From assembly GCF_002575655.3 (NCBI RefSeq), contig NC_053039.3, positions 244,568,622 through 244,632,621 on the forward strand: a DNA stretch of 64,000 bases, read 5' to 3'. Source of the DNA: Aegilops tauschii subsp. strangulata (Eukaryota; Streptophyta; Magnoliopsida; Poales; Poaceae). The position numbers were made by a program, and so were the translations under genes. The notes beneath the pieces are model-generated. The model saw only the letters and a program-made list of their open reading frames with translations, was not told the origin of the DNA and did not search any database. Every line of letters starts with the position of its first letter. The stretch's first letter is position 1. Positions 1 to 11,303 of the stretch are shown here, piece by piece.

Positions 1-2402
1 TTGTTGGGAGGCAACCCAATTTTATTTTGTGTTTTTTGTTTTTGCTTCTGTTTTTCAATAAATACACAATATTACTTCTGTAGTAATTGTGTTTTAGTGT
101 TTTAATTAGTGTTGTACCAAGTAAGACCTTTGGGATGGTCCATGGTATAGTTGATTTCATTTTGCTGAAAAACAGAAACTTGTGCGCCCAGTAACAGAAT
201 TGATCTGATCTGATCTGCTGGAGCGACGAAAAATTCTGATTTTTTTTCACTTTGTTGATATACAAATTGCTAGATTGTCCTAATTTTTCATAATATGTAA
301 AGTTAAATAAGTATACGAAATTTCCATATTACTACATATTGTTCTGTTTTTGACAGATTCTGTTTTCCTTGTGTTGTTTGCTTATTTTGATGAATCTACG
401 GGTAGTATCGGGGGGTATGAACCATGGAAAAGTTGGAATACAGTAGATATAACACCAGTATAAATTTAAAATGAGTTCGCAACAGTACCTAAAGTGGTTA
501 TTTGCTTTATTATACTAACGGAGCTTATGAGTTTTATGTTGAGTTTTGTGTTGTAAAGTTTTCAAGTTTTGGGTAAAGATTTGTTGGACTACGGAATAAG
601 GAGTGGCAAGAGCCTAAGCTTGGGGATGCCTAGGAACCCTAAGGTAATATTCAAGGACAACCAAGCATCTAAGCTTGGGGATGCCCCGGATGGCATCCCC
701 TCTTTTGTCTTCAATTTATCGGTAAATTTACTTGAGGCTATATTTTTATTCACCACATGATATGTGTTTTGCTTGGAGCGTCTTGTATTATATGAGTCTT
801 TGCTTTTTAGTTTGACACAATCATCCTTGTTATACACACCTTTTGAGAGGGATACACATTAATCGTGAATTTACTAGAATACTCTATGTGCTTCACTTAT
901 ATCTTTTGAGCTAGGTAGTTGCTCTAGTGCTTCACTTATATCTTTTTAGAGCACGGCGGTGGTTTTATTTTGTATAAATAGATGAACTCTCATGCTTTAC
1001 TTATATTATTTTGGGAGTCTTAAAAAGAGTATGGCAATTTGCTTAGGTTATGAATTTGGTCCTAATATGATGGGCATCCAAGAGGGATATAATAAAAACT
1101 TTCATAAAGAGCATTGAATATATGAGAAGTTTGATTCCTTGCATTTGCTTTGAGATATAAAGATGGTGATATTAGAGTCATGCTAGAGAGTAATTGTGTA
1201 TTAGTAGAAATACTTGTGTTAAAGTTTGTGATTCCCGAAGCATGCATGTATGGTCTATCGTTATGCGATGAAGTTAGAGCATAACTTATTTTTTATTGTC
1301 TTCCTTATGAGTGGCGGTCGGGGACGAGCGGTGGTCTTTTCCTACCAATCTATCCCCCTAGGAGCATGCGTATCAGTACTTTCCTTTGATGGCTAAGAAA
1401 TTTTTGCAATAAGTATATGAGTTATTTATGACTAATGTTGAGTCAACGAATTATACGCACTCTCACCCTTCCACCATTGCTAGCCTCTCTAGTACCGCGC
1501 AACTTTTGCCGGTGCATTAAACCCACCATATACCCTTCCTCAAAACAGCCACCATACCTAACTATTATGGCATTTCCATAGCCATTCCAAGATATATTGC
1601 CATGCAAATTCCACCGTTCCGTTTATTATGACACATACCATCATTGTCATATTGCTTTGCATGAGCATGTAGTTGGCATAGTATTTGTGGCTTGGCCACC
1701 ATTATATTTTTTATACATGTCATGCTAGATCATTGCACATCCCAGTACACCGTCGGAGGCATTCATATAGAGTCATATCTTTGTTCTAGTATCGAGTTGT
1801 AATTCTTGAGTTGTAAGTAAATTCAAGTGTGATGATCATCATTATTAGAGCATTGTCCCATGTGAGGAAAGGACGATGGAGGCTATGATTCTCCCACAAG
1901 TCGTGATGAGACTCGGGACTTAAAACAGAAAAAAGGGCCAAAGAGCCCAATAAAAAAAGAGGCCAAAGAGCCCACAAAATATAAAAAAATGAGAGAAAAA
2001 GAGAGAAGGGACAATTTTACTATCCTTTTCCACACTTGTGCTTCAAAATAGCACCATGTCCTTCATGATAGAGAGTCTCCTATTTTATCACTTTCATATA
2101 CTAGTGGGAATTTTTCATTATAGAACTTGGCTTGTATATTCCAATTATGGGCTTCCTCAAATTGCCCTAGGTCTTCCTGAGCAAGCAAGTTGGATGCACA
2201 CCCACTTAGTTTTCTTTTGAGCTTTCATACACTTATAGCTCCAGTGCATCCATTGCATTGCAATCCCTACTCACTTGCATCGATATCAATTGATGGGCAT
2301 GTCCATAGACCATTAATTTCCCTAGTTGATTGAGACTTCTTTTTTGTCTTCTCCTCACAACCTCTACCACCTTCTATTTCCACGTATAGCGCTATATCCA
2401 TG
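1..2402 (+). mobile_element. Internal domain (3' part) of non-autonomous Gypsy element, left piece
   Basis: This stretch is colinear with 53449-55846 of the complete element at 50246-57772, starting from the shared TTGTTGGGAGGCAACCCAAT. It has no long ORF and no reverse transcriptase motif. It is cut at 2402 by the minus-strand Gypsy insertion and resumes at 16207, where the text matches the uninterrupted copy near 55841. It carries the conserved stem-loop (677-700), PPT-like AAGCTTGGGGATGC copies, and three GCTTCACTTATATCTTTT-type repeats at about 888-1020. The 5' part and 5' LTR lie outside the window. Confidence 0.8.
677..700 (+). other. Conserved stem-loop in non-autonomous Gypsy internal domain (copy 1)
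   Basis: GGGGATGCC and GGCATCCCC form a perfect 9 bp stem around a 6 nt loop (CCGGAT). The same stem recurs at 48156-48179 (minus-strand copy) and 54125-54148, and only the loop differs by one base. It directly follows a PPT-like AAGCTT. A role in RNA packaging or dimerisation is inference only. Confidence 0.6.
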
Positions 2403-3427
2403 TGTCGGTGGTAACGACACCTATGGGATCACGTGGATCCCTTCTACGGTTTGGCAGGGAAGAGGGGTGGTGCAAAGAGCAGATCTAATGATCAACACGA
2501 TGGATTTTTACCCAGGTTCGGGCCGCTGAGAAGCGTAAAACCCTAGTCCTGATTGAGTGTGTATTATGTGTTCTTGAGCTTCGGCTCGCTGCTACGCATG
2601 CAAGCTGGGCCGAGAGGTTCAAAAGTCCGAATCCTCCTCCAGTACGCCGTGGGCCTCCTTTTATATGTCCAAGGGGCTGCCATAGTGGCATATAGGAGGT
2701 GTAAAGTAGTTACAGTTTCTATGTTTATCATCGCCGTCTTAGGATAAAAGCATTAAATGGGTTGCTTACGTGCCCTTCAGCTTTATCAGGGACAGGAGGA
2801 GAGCCCGTCCCATCCGTTTCCGCCCCGCTCCGTCTCGACGCGCATCCATGCCGATGAGGCATGCAGTGCCAAGTTGGCTAGCCAGCTGCTGCGCTGGAGA
2901 GGTGGCAGGATCTTCATGAAGATCTGCATGCCACCACGCAGGTGCTTGCCAGGCTGGCAGGTCGGCCATCGCGCTGGAGCGGTGACGGGGTGGCAGAGTC
3001 TTGCCGTGGTCTTGGCGATGTCCCCGACAAGGATCTTGTCGGGGCCCCGCGGACATCCTTGACAAGGATCTTGCCGGGTACTTCGTCTTCTAGCCTTCAC
3101 AAAGATCTGCACGCCACTACGCGCGCCCCTGGGTCTGGGCCTTAACGTTGTCGATGGTGTCAGAGCTCTCAACCCCAAGGGTGGCGCTCTTGTTAGTGTT
3201 CTGTAAGTCGTTCCAGCAAGGATCTTGCCGGGGTCTCGCAAGCCGTCCCGGCAAGGATCTCGCCGGGGGTCCGGCTTGTCCTCTGTTCTCTGGCTTCTGG
3301 CTTGTCCGCTTCTCTTCATCTTGTATCGGTCCTCGATCGCCCCCTTCAGGCCTCGCCGCGGGTGTGGCTACGACTACCCGTGCACAAGTATGGGGTGCTA
3401 AAGGGCCCAAACTTTAGTGCACCGACA
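2403..3427 (-). repeat. 3' LTR of the minus-strand Gypsy element
   Basis: This is 1025 bp and nearly the same as 15181-16206 by eye. Its ends are TGTCGGTGG and GCACCGACA. The left target duplication CCATG abuts it. The purine-rich side (GGGGGCTCC on the minus strand) lies just inside at 3428-3436, as expected of a polypurine tract next to a 3' LTR. Confidence 0.9.
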
Positions 3428-3825
3428 GGAGCCCCCGGGCCTGGGCCACACATGAGTGCGAAGCGTCGTTGGGCAAAGGCCCAAACAGTGCACGGGCACG
3501 CGTGGTAAGGGATAACTGCTATAATCTTCTCGTCTGTCGTGCTTTTCTGGCCCGTGAATAGCCTTTATTCACGGGATGATAATCGTCGTTTCACGCTTCC
3601 AACTATGCCCGCCTCTTTGGCCACGTACGCCGCATGCATGGCACGGGGTAGGTGGCAGACGCGCGGGATATGGGAAGGCGTGCCATGGCAGATACCCGTG
3701 CGCCTTTGCTTGGCGCGGGGAGGGCAGTCGACGACCTCGCTCGTTGCCAATGGCTTTAATGAGCCGGACTCGAAAGGGCCCTTCAGAGAAGGTATAGAGC
3801 CAGCCCCTAGCCCTTCCTGCTTGGC
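3428..3825. other. Spacer between 3' LTR and antisense ORF
   Basis: This is GC-rich DNA just inside the 3' LTR of the Gypsy element. It holds the PPT at its left end and, reading rightward, the presumed upstream region of the plus-strand B3-like ORF. I see no ORF here with recognisable content. Confidence 0.5.
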
Positions 3826-3834
3826 TATAAAAGG
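3826..3834 (+). promoter_or_regulatory. TATA box upstream of antisense B3-like ORF
   Basis: TATAAAAGG stands 69-77 bp upstream of the ATG at 3903, inside the internal region of the Gypsy element and on the strand opposite gag-pol. A start site about 30 bp downstream (near 3860) would skip the ATG at 3841 and make 3903 the first start codon. This placement suggests a dedicated promoter for the antisense ORF. No transcript evidence is available here. Confidence 0.5.
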
Positions 3835-3902
3835 GGAATCATGAGGAGAAGGAGGGGCATCCCCTTGCATCTTCTCTTCTTCTCCGTTCTCCATCCACCA
3901 TC

Positions 3903-4529
3903 ATGCCGAGAGGGCACGGTCGCGGCCGTCCCTCTGCGGAGGCGACTAGATCTTCCTCTCGCCAGAGAGCCGCGGCGGTCAAGGAAGAGCCAAGCGCCCA
4001 AGGCGGAGGTGCTGGACGGGGTCGCGGTCGGCAAGGTGGTCGAGGCAGAAGTGGACGTGGAAGTGAGGCACCTGCGGCGCTGCCGTCTCCTCCCGCTTCG
4101 TCAAGCGGCCATGTCGGAGACACGGCGCCGGAGTTTATCTTGCAGCTGTGCGAACCGCTGCATAGCCGTCTTCGCCTTCTAGAGCCGTTCGCGAGGGTGC
4201 TGGAGGTTGACCAGCCATCGAGGTTGAGGCTTCACATGAAGGGATGTTGCAATGGCGATATCTAGGAGAACGTGGAGTTCCCCGTCCCTCATGTAATGCT
4301 TCTTCGTCGTGGTTGGAAAACCTTCGCACGCGCCCACTGCCTGATGAAGGGACACGTCTTTCGCTTCAAATTAGTGGAGGCTGACATGCTCTCCGTCAAG
4401 GTCTTTGGGTGCTCGGGAATCCGGTTAGGGTGCTGCGCGGAGAGCTCGACCGACGATGAAAGCTCCTCCTCAAGCGATAGCGACGAGGAGGAGACCGGTG
4501 GGGAGGACGATGGGGGCGGGTCCGACTAG
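3903..4529 (+). pseudogene. B3 DNA-binding domain-like protein, antisense ORF of Gypsy element, one nonsense codon
   Basis: The frame from ATG 3903 runs 120 codons to a TAG at 4263-4265 and continues in the same frame to a TAG at 4527-4529, about 208 codons in all. The N-terminus is low-complexity and rich in Gly, Arg and Ser (MPRGHGRGRPS...), like an AT-hook or linker. The middle reads like a plant B3 fold: LRLLEPFARVL, then RRGWKTFARAHCLMKGHVFRF, then MLSVKVFG, matching the B3 pattern of GW..F...N.L..GD..F followed by a final strand. The C-terminus is an acidic Ser/Asp/Glu tract. The stop falls where B3 domains usually have Trp, so TGG to TAG is the likely change. It lies between pol and the 3' LTR on the opposite strand from gag-pol. 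The product would be a nuclear DNA-binding protein if expressed. The B3 call rests on motif reading only. Confidence 0.6.
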
Positions 4530-5416
4530 ACGTCGGGCGCCTGCAGCACCACCATCTGCACCTGGCCTTCTCCCCGGCGGAGCGATTGGCCAGGGGGTAG
4601 TTCTTGGCGGCGGCCCCTCAAGCCGACGCCTTTGTCTCATATTGCTGGCCCGCTGCCTCATCTTTCAGCTCCTCCCCCGGCGCCGTCATCACCAGCCCTC
4701 TTCTGGACGGCCGCCGGGATGTTCTCTTGGTGTCTTCTGCCACGTGTACCTCGCCTAGGCACTCTTTTTGCCCTCCTGCTATCTTGATCCACTTCCTGAG
4801 GAGAGGGACAAGAAAGGGATTACAGGCATCTTATCTTTTTTTAGAACTTAAGCCCGCGGGCACTTGCCGAATTTAAACTTTGTAACCCCTTGCTTATGCT
4901 TATATTCCGTATGAATTGTACTTGTTAATCGACGTATTAATGAAGAAAAAGGGTGTTTGTCAGGTTCTTTTGTGCGTGAGCAAGGCTCACACCAAGGAAC
5001 GAATCCTTGTTATTATATTTTTTAAATAAACAACGTCACCCGGCAACAGGCCTTGCCGTCCTCCCGCTTCATACCACGACTACGCTCACGCCCTTGGCGG
5101 AGGTAGGGGCAAAGTAGGATTAGGCCCTTCGCCCATTCCCTTTCCACCGCAACTACAACCAAATCCCGGCCCAAAAAAGGGATTTTGGGCACAGGAAAGA
5201 GGGAGCACGGTGGCATGAGATAGAGCGGAGTTTCATACGTTCAAGTTTCATACGGAAGTACGTAGCTGGGGAAAAGGACTTATCTGAATCTGCTGCCCCC
5301 GACAGCCTTGGTTTGCTGGGGCCGGAGTGTTAGTTCGTCTCCTTTCCTCCAAAAAGTTCCGCTGAAGCGCTCGTGCGGCCTGCGAACCAAAAAGGGCTGG
5401 AAAGGACAAAAAGACG
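4530..5416. other. Non-coding spacer after the B3-like ORF
   Basis: The first about 400 bp look like a 3' untranslated region on the plus strand, turning AT-rich near 4870-4960 with AATTGTA and AATGAAG motifs that could serve polyadenylation. The rest is GC-rich Gypsy spacer. I see no further gene. It ends at the target duplication of the solo LTR. Confidence 0.4.
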
Positions 5417-5421
5417 CATAC

Positions 5422-6815
5422 AGAGTCTTGATAACCCACAAGTGTAGGGGATCGCAACAGCTTTCGAGGGTAGAGTATTCAACCCAAATTTATTGATTCG
5501 ACACAAGGGGAGCCAAAGAATATTCTCAAGTATTAGCAGTTGAGTTGTCAATTCAACCACACCTGGATAACTTAGTATCTGCAGCAAAGTATTTACTAGC
5601 AAAGTAATATGGAAGTAACGGTAACGGTAGCAAAAGTAATATTTTTGGGTTTTGTAGTCATTGTAACAGTAGCAATGGAAAAGTAAATAAGCAAAGATCA
5701 ATATGTGAAAAGCTCGTAGGCATTGGATCAATGATGGATAATTATGTCGGATGCGATTCCTCGTGTAATAGTTATAACCTAGGGTGACACAGAACTAGCT
5801 CCGGTTCATCAATGTAATGTAGGCATGTATTCCGAATATAGTCATACGTGCTTATGGAAAAGAACTTGCATGACATCTTTTGTCCTACCCTCCCATGGCA
5901 GCGGGGTCCTAGTGGAAACTAAGGGATATTAAGGCCTCCTTTTAATAGAGAACCGGACCAAAGCATTAGCACTTAGTGAATACATGAACTCCTCAAACTA
6001 CTGTCATCACCGAGAAGTATCCCGATTATTGTCACTTCGGGGTTGTCGGATCATAACACATAATAGGTGACTATAGACTTGCAAGAGAGGATCAAGAACT
6101 CACATATATTCATGAAAACATAATAGGTTCAGATCTGAAATCATGGCACTCGGGCCCTAGTGACAAGCATTAAGCATAGCAAAGTCATAGCAACATCAAT
6201 CTCAGAACATAGTGGATATTAGGGATCAAACCCTAACAAAACTAACTCGATTACATGATAAATCTCATCCAACCCATCACCGTCCAGCAAGACTACGATG
6301 GAATTACTCACGCACGGCGGTGAGCATCATGAAATTGTTGATGGAGGATGGTTGATGATGACGACGGCGACGAATCCCCCTCTCCGGAGCCCCAAACGGA
6401 CTCCAGATTAGCCCTCCCGAGAGAGATTAGGGCTTGGCGGCGGCTCCGTATCGTAAAACGCAATGAATCTTTCTCTCTGATTTTTCTCTCCGCGAAACGG
6501 AATATATAGCGTTGGAGTTGAGGTCGGTGGAGCATCAGGGGGCCCACGAGACAGGGGGCGCGCCCCCACCCTCATGGACAGGGTGTGGGCCCCCTGGCCT
6601 TGATTCTTTCGCCAGTATTTTTCTTATTTTCCAAAAATAATCTCCGTGGATTTCCAGGTCATTCCGAGAACTTCTGTTTTCTGCACAAAGATAACATCAT
6701 GGCAATTCTGCTGAAAACAGCGTCAGTCCGAGTTAGTTCCATTCAAATCATGCAAGTTAGAGTCCAAAACAAGGGCAAAAGTGTTTGGAAAAGTAGATAC
6801 GTTGGAGACGTATCA
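5422..6815 (-). mobile_element. Solo LTR of a Gypsy element (Sabrina-like), minus strand
   Basis: Read on the minus strand it begins TGATACGTCTCCAACG at 6815 and reaches GGGTTATCA at 5429. Seven more bases (AGACTCT) follow before CATAC at 5417-5421, which repeats exactly at 6816-6820 as a 5 bp target duplication. No internal domain is present, so this is a solo LTR formed by LTR-LTR recombination. A TATATA box lies near 6502 on the minus strand. A diverged relative is at 20399-21045. The family name is from memory. Confidence 0.75.
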
Positions 6816-6820
6816 CATAC

Positions 6821-7035
6821 TCGACCTCTATGCTATGGGTTACTTGCCGCTAAGCACTATCAACCCTACCAGAGAGAGACTCAACCTAACATGCATGCTA
6901 ATTCTTAGGGCACCAGCGCTTCGTCTATTCATCTGTTGGTCAGGGTCTGTGCCTGGCTTTGTACAAAGGGTCACATGCCTTTCCGGCAAGGCTCGTACGA
7001 AAGGTGGTCTGCCGGGGGGGCCCGGCAACTGCGCC
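6821..7035 (-). other. Post-integrase spacer of the Gypsy element
   Basis: This is sequence between the end of the integrase frame (stop just below 7036) and the solo LTR. It contains GCCGG-rich text typical of the internal region of this element. No coding content is recognised. Confidence 0.4.
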
Positions 7036-8259
7036 TCACGGGTAAAACTTGCGAAGATGTTCGATGTTCCAGGAGTTGCTCACTGGGATACCATCTTTGG
7101 TCTCCAGGCGGACTGTGCCGGGCCTGGTGACTCGTATTACCCGATAAGGGCCTTCCCACTTTGGCATCAACTTGTTGGAATTCTTAGCCGACTCAATGCG
7201 CCGAAGAACAAGGTCGCCTTCCTCAAAGCTTCGGGCATGAACCTTGCGGCTATTGTAGCGGCGCATGGCTTGCTGGTAGCGCGCAGCTCACATAGCACCC
7301 TGAAGACGATCTTCCTCAAGGAGCATAGCGTCATCTTGCCGCAACTGCTCTTGCTCAAGCTCATCATAAGCGAGCACTCGAGGTGACCCGTATGTGAGTT
7401 CCGTGGGGAGAACTGCTTCTGCCCCGTACACGAGGAAGAAGGGCGTCTGGCCGGTGGCTCGATTTGGCATTGTTCTGATTGACCAAAGAACCGCTGGCAA
7501 CTCGTCAATCCAGCGTCTTCCGCACTTGTGCAGCCTGTCAAAAGTCCTCATCCTGAGGCCCCGCAACACTTCAGCATTTGCCCTTTCCCCCTGGCCGTTG
7601 CTTCATGGATGTGCAATAGAAGCAAAACATATCTTGCTGCCGAGGTCTTGGACGTATTGCATGAAGGTGTGGCTTGTGAACTGCGTGCCGTTGTCGGTGA
7701 TGAGTCTGTTTGGCACACCAAAACGGCAAACTAGTCCTTTGAAGAACTTGACGGCTGATTGTGATGTCACCTTTCTCACTGCTTCCACTTCTGGCCACTT
7801 TGTGAACTTGTCGATCGCAACGTACAAGTACTCAAAGCCCCCGACAGCACAGGGAAAGGGGCCCAGTATGTCGAGCCCCCAGACCGAAAATGGCCAGGAA
7901 AGAGGGATTGTCTGAAGAACTTGAGCTGGTTGATGGAGTTTCTTCGAATGGAACTGACACGCTTCCCACTTGGTTACTAGTGCAGTTGCATCCTGGAGAG
8001 CAGTGGGCCAAAAGAAACCTTGCTGGAATGCCTTGCCGGCAAGGGCTCTTGATCCTATGTGAGAGCCACATATGCCTCCATGTATCTCTGCCAACAGCTC
8101 CAGTCCGTCCTCCCGGGGAATGCACTTCAATTTCACATCGTTCGGTCTTTTCCTGTACGCTTCTTCCTGTTCCTCAGGGAGTTCCCCTGTTTGGAGGAAC
8201 TGAACGGTGTGTCGCGCCCATGCCGGAGCCTGAGGCTCGACGACAAGGACTAGAGGCAT
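7036..8259 (-). pseudogene. Gypsy integrase (broken)
   Basis: Three pieces in one minus-strand frame (8259-7603, 7569-7288, 7266-7036) read as a Gypsy integrase. The first piece has the core with GLDILGPFP and ITDNGTQF, which carry the two catalytic Asp. The catalytic Glu follows in GERANAEV just after the first stop. The C-terminal part has EGPYRVIRVTRPGTVRLE and ends WNIEHLRKFYP. The two internal stops, near 7603 and near 7285, both sit where CGA (Arg) would be expected, so each looks like CGA to TGA. No chromodomain is seen after the C-terminus, which fits the Tat/Athila branch. It is non-functional as it stands. Confidence 0.85.
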
Positions 8260-8453
8260 GTCTTCTGCCGTGGGAGCAGTTGTCTCTACGGCAAGGGCTT
8301 GAGGCCCTGCCGGAGCCTGTCGCTCCCCGACAAGCTTGGTGTCCCCGGCAACATCCTTGCCGGTGGCTCCTAGGAGCTCGGCGGGAAACTACTTACCGGG
8401 GTATGATTTTCTTCGCTTATTTTGTCCTGCCGACGGTTCAACGGATGGCTGAG

Positions 8454-9224
8454 TCAATTGGAGCACAAAGGTCCCTGGTTCCACAGGTAACTTGAGGGCA
8501 GCACATTTTGACAGGTCGTCAGCAATGTTGTCTGTGCTCGAGGAACATGCTCTGCTTGTAGACAGTCAAAATGCTCTTCCAACTTCCTCACTTCATCTAC
8601 ATAAGCTTCCATCAGTGGGCACTGGCAATCCTTGTCCACCTACTTCACTACGAGTTGTGAATCCCCACGAACGATCAACTTTCTGATCCCAAGGTCTGCC
8701 GCGGTCCTGAGACCGGCAAGCAGCCCCTCATACTCCGCGGTGTTGTTCGTCAATCTCTCCCGGGGAAAATGCATTTGGACTACGTACTTGAGGTGCTCTC
8801 CAGTGGGCGCGACAAGCAGCACGTCGGCACCGGCACCTTGCAGCGAGAAAGCCCCATCAAAGTACATAATCCAGTTGCGACTTGTTTCCTTGCCGGGGAG
8901 AGTGGTTTCTTGAATTTCTTCGTCAGGCGTTGAGGTCCATTCTGCAATGAACTCCGCCAAAACCCTGCTCTGGATTGTCGAAGTGCTTTCAAACCTGCGA
9001 CCAAAGCTTGACAGTTCCAACGCCCATTCCACAATCCTTTCGGTTGCATCTGGGTTGTGCAAGATCCGTTGCAACGGGAAGCGAGTGATGACGGTGATCT
9101 CATGTGCTTGAAAATAATGACGTAGCTTCCTCGAGGCCATAAGGAGGCCGAAGAGCAACTTCTGCACACCAGAGTATCTTGATCTAGCCTCCTGCAAGAG
9201 GGAGCTGACAAAGTAAACTAGGTG
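8454..9224 (-). pseudogene. Gypsy RNase H (broken)
   Basis: The minus-strand frame 9197-8640 contains the RNase H core: YFDGAF with the first catalytic Asp, NNTAEYEGLLAGL with the Glu, and RGDSQLVV with a further Asp. It shares the frame of the reverse transcriptase, from which it is separated by a TAA near 9225. A TAG at 8640-8642 interrupts the frame right after GDSQLVVK. The continuation 8639-8454 is recognisable up to HVPRAQTT and then slips frame, so a small indel lies near 8530-8550. The TAA and TAG fit C to T changes in Gln codons. Confidence 0.8.
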
Positions 9225-11303
9225 TTATATCATCTTCTTCCTCTGTACCACTTCGTTTGCTTGTGTAGATCCCGCCTTGCCGGCGCCAGACTCTGTCGGG
9301 GCTCCTGCTTTGCCGGCACCACATCCTGCCGGGGGGGGCTTTGGCTCGTCATCCGACAGTCTTGCCACTACTACCGCCTCTTCGTTAACTTCCCTCTGCA
9401 CCACTAGCGCAGCACTGACCACTTGATTCATTGCCACTAGATACAGTAGCAATGGCTCTTGCGGTTTAGGCGCAACTAGTATTGGCGTAGAGGAGAGGTA
9501 CCTCTTCAAATCCTGCAGCGCTGCCTCGGCCTCCGGGGTCCATTTCATGGGCCCTGCCTTCTTCAAAATCTTGAAGAAGGGAAGGGCGCGCTCAGCAGAT
9601 TTGGAGATGAACCTACTTAAAGCAGCAACGCAGCCAGCAAGCCGACGCACATCTTTGACTCGCCTTGGTGCTTCAATCTGTTCAATTGCCTTGATCTTGT
9701 CAGGGTTCGCTTCGATCCCGCGCTGAGACACAAAGAACCCAAGAAGTTTGCCGGATGGAACACCGAACACACACTTCTCAGGGTTGAGTTTGAGATTGAT
9801 CTTGCGCAAATTTGCAAATGTTTCTTCCAAATCTTGCACAAGTGTTGCCCTGTCCTTGGCTTTGACCACTATGTCATCCATGTAAGCCTCCATATTTCTA
9901 TGGAGATGGGGCTCAAAACCAATCTGAACTTCTCTTGCAAATGTCGAACCAACACTTTTCAACCCGAAAGGCATTCGTATAAAACAATGCGTACCACATG
10001 GGGTGATAAAGGCGGTCTTCTCTTCGTCTTCCTTCGTCATAAAGATTTGGTGGTATCATGAATAGGCGTCAAGGAACGACAGTAGGTCGCACCCAGCTGT
10101 GGAGTCCACGATCTGGTCAATGTGTGGCAAAGGGAAAGGATCCTTTGGGCAGGCTTTATTGATATCTGTGTAATCAATGCACAGCCTCCATTTCCCATTT
10201 GCCCTGCGCACCACCACCGGGTTGGCCAACCATGTTGGGTGGAGCACTCCTCTGACCAAGCCTGCCGCTTCTAACTTCCTAATCTCCTCGATGATGAACT
10301 CTTGCCGCTCCAAAGCTTGCTTCCTGACCTTCTGCTTGACGGGCTGCGCATGAGGACAGACAGCAAGGTGGTGCTCAATCACCTCCCTGGGAACGCTGGG
10401 GATGTCAGATGCTTGCCATGCAAACACATCGACATTCGCCCGCAGGAAGGCGTCCTCCTTGACGGGCACCTTCTTGCTCTCTGGTGGTGCAGCCTTGGAT
10501 TTCTTGCTCTTGTTGGTGGAGCTTTCTGGCACGTCCTCAACGGGAACGCAGCACTCCGAGGAGGCGCATTTGCCGGAGTGGGTGCAAGAGGCTTGGCCGG
10601 GGCTAGAAGCCTTGCCGGCGACTGAGGTCTTGCCGGTCTTCTTCCCCTCGGGGGCTCTAGTTGCAGGAGCAAGTGCCTTGGCGGCAGGTGCTACCACCGC
10701 TTCCCGGTAGATCTGGCCGGCACAGATGAGTGCGTCCTTCTTATCGGAGCCGACAGTGATGATGCTCATTGGGCCGGGCATCTTCAGCGTGTTGTAGGCA
10801 TAATGTGATGCTGCCATAAACTTGGCCAGTGCTGGGCGGCCAAGGATCCCGTTATATGGCAACGGGATCTTGGCTACATCAAAAACGATCTTCTCTGTCC
10901 TGTAATTCAGCTCGCCACCAAGTGTAACTAGTAGTGTGATCTTACCCTTGGGCTGGCTTCTCCCCGGATTGATCCCTTGAAACATGCCCGTCTCCTCGAG
11001 ATCTCCCTTGGGGATTTGCAAACTCTTAATCACTTGGGGCGAGATCAAGTTCAGACTGGCCCCACTGTCCACTAGCATTTTTGTCACCTTGAGGTTGCGA
11101 ATTGTTGGCAAAACCAACAACGGCAAGCACCCGACCACGGTTGTGTGATCAGGGTGATCCTCGGCGTCGAAAATGATAGGCGTCCTGGACCATTTCAGTG
11201 GCTTCTGGGCGTCGATCGATGGCTCCGCCGCATTGATCTCGCACGCCCACTGTTTAAGCTGGCAGTGAGAAGAATGCAACGAGGCGCCACCATCGATGCA
11301 CAT
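9225..11303 (-). pseudogene. Gypsy protease and reverse transcriptase (broken)
   Basis: The minus-strand frame 11303-10056 holds an aspartic protease (MLVDSGASLNLI) followed, after a Pro/Lys-rich linker, by the start of reverse transcriptase (NGKWRLCIDYTDINKACPKD, PLPHIDQIVD). A TGA at 10056-10058 interrupts it where the family has DAYSGYHQI, so GGA to TGA is likely. The same frame continues at 10040-9225 with FIRMPFGLKS and the catalytic AYMDDIVV, then the thumb and connection region. The catalytic Asp pair is intact, but the frame cannot give a full polyprotein. Length and order fit Gypsy pol. Confidence 0.9.

Noticed and set aside
2786..3319. Long ORFs within the LTR (also at 15702-16189)
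   Set aside because: They lie in both LTR copies with no family match and differ between copies by stops.
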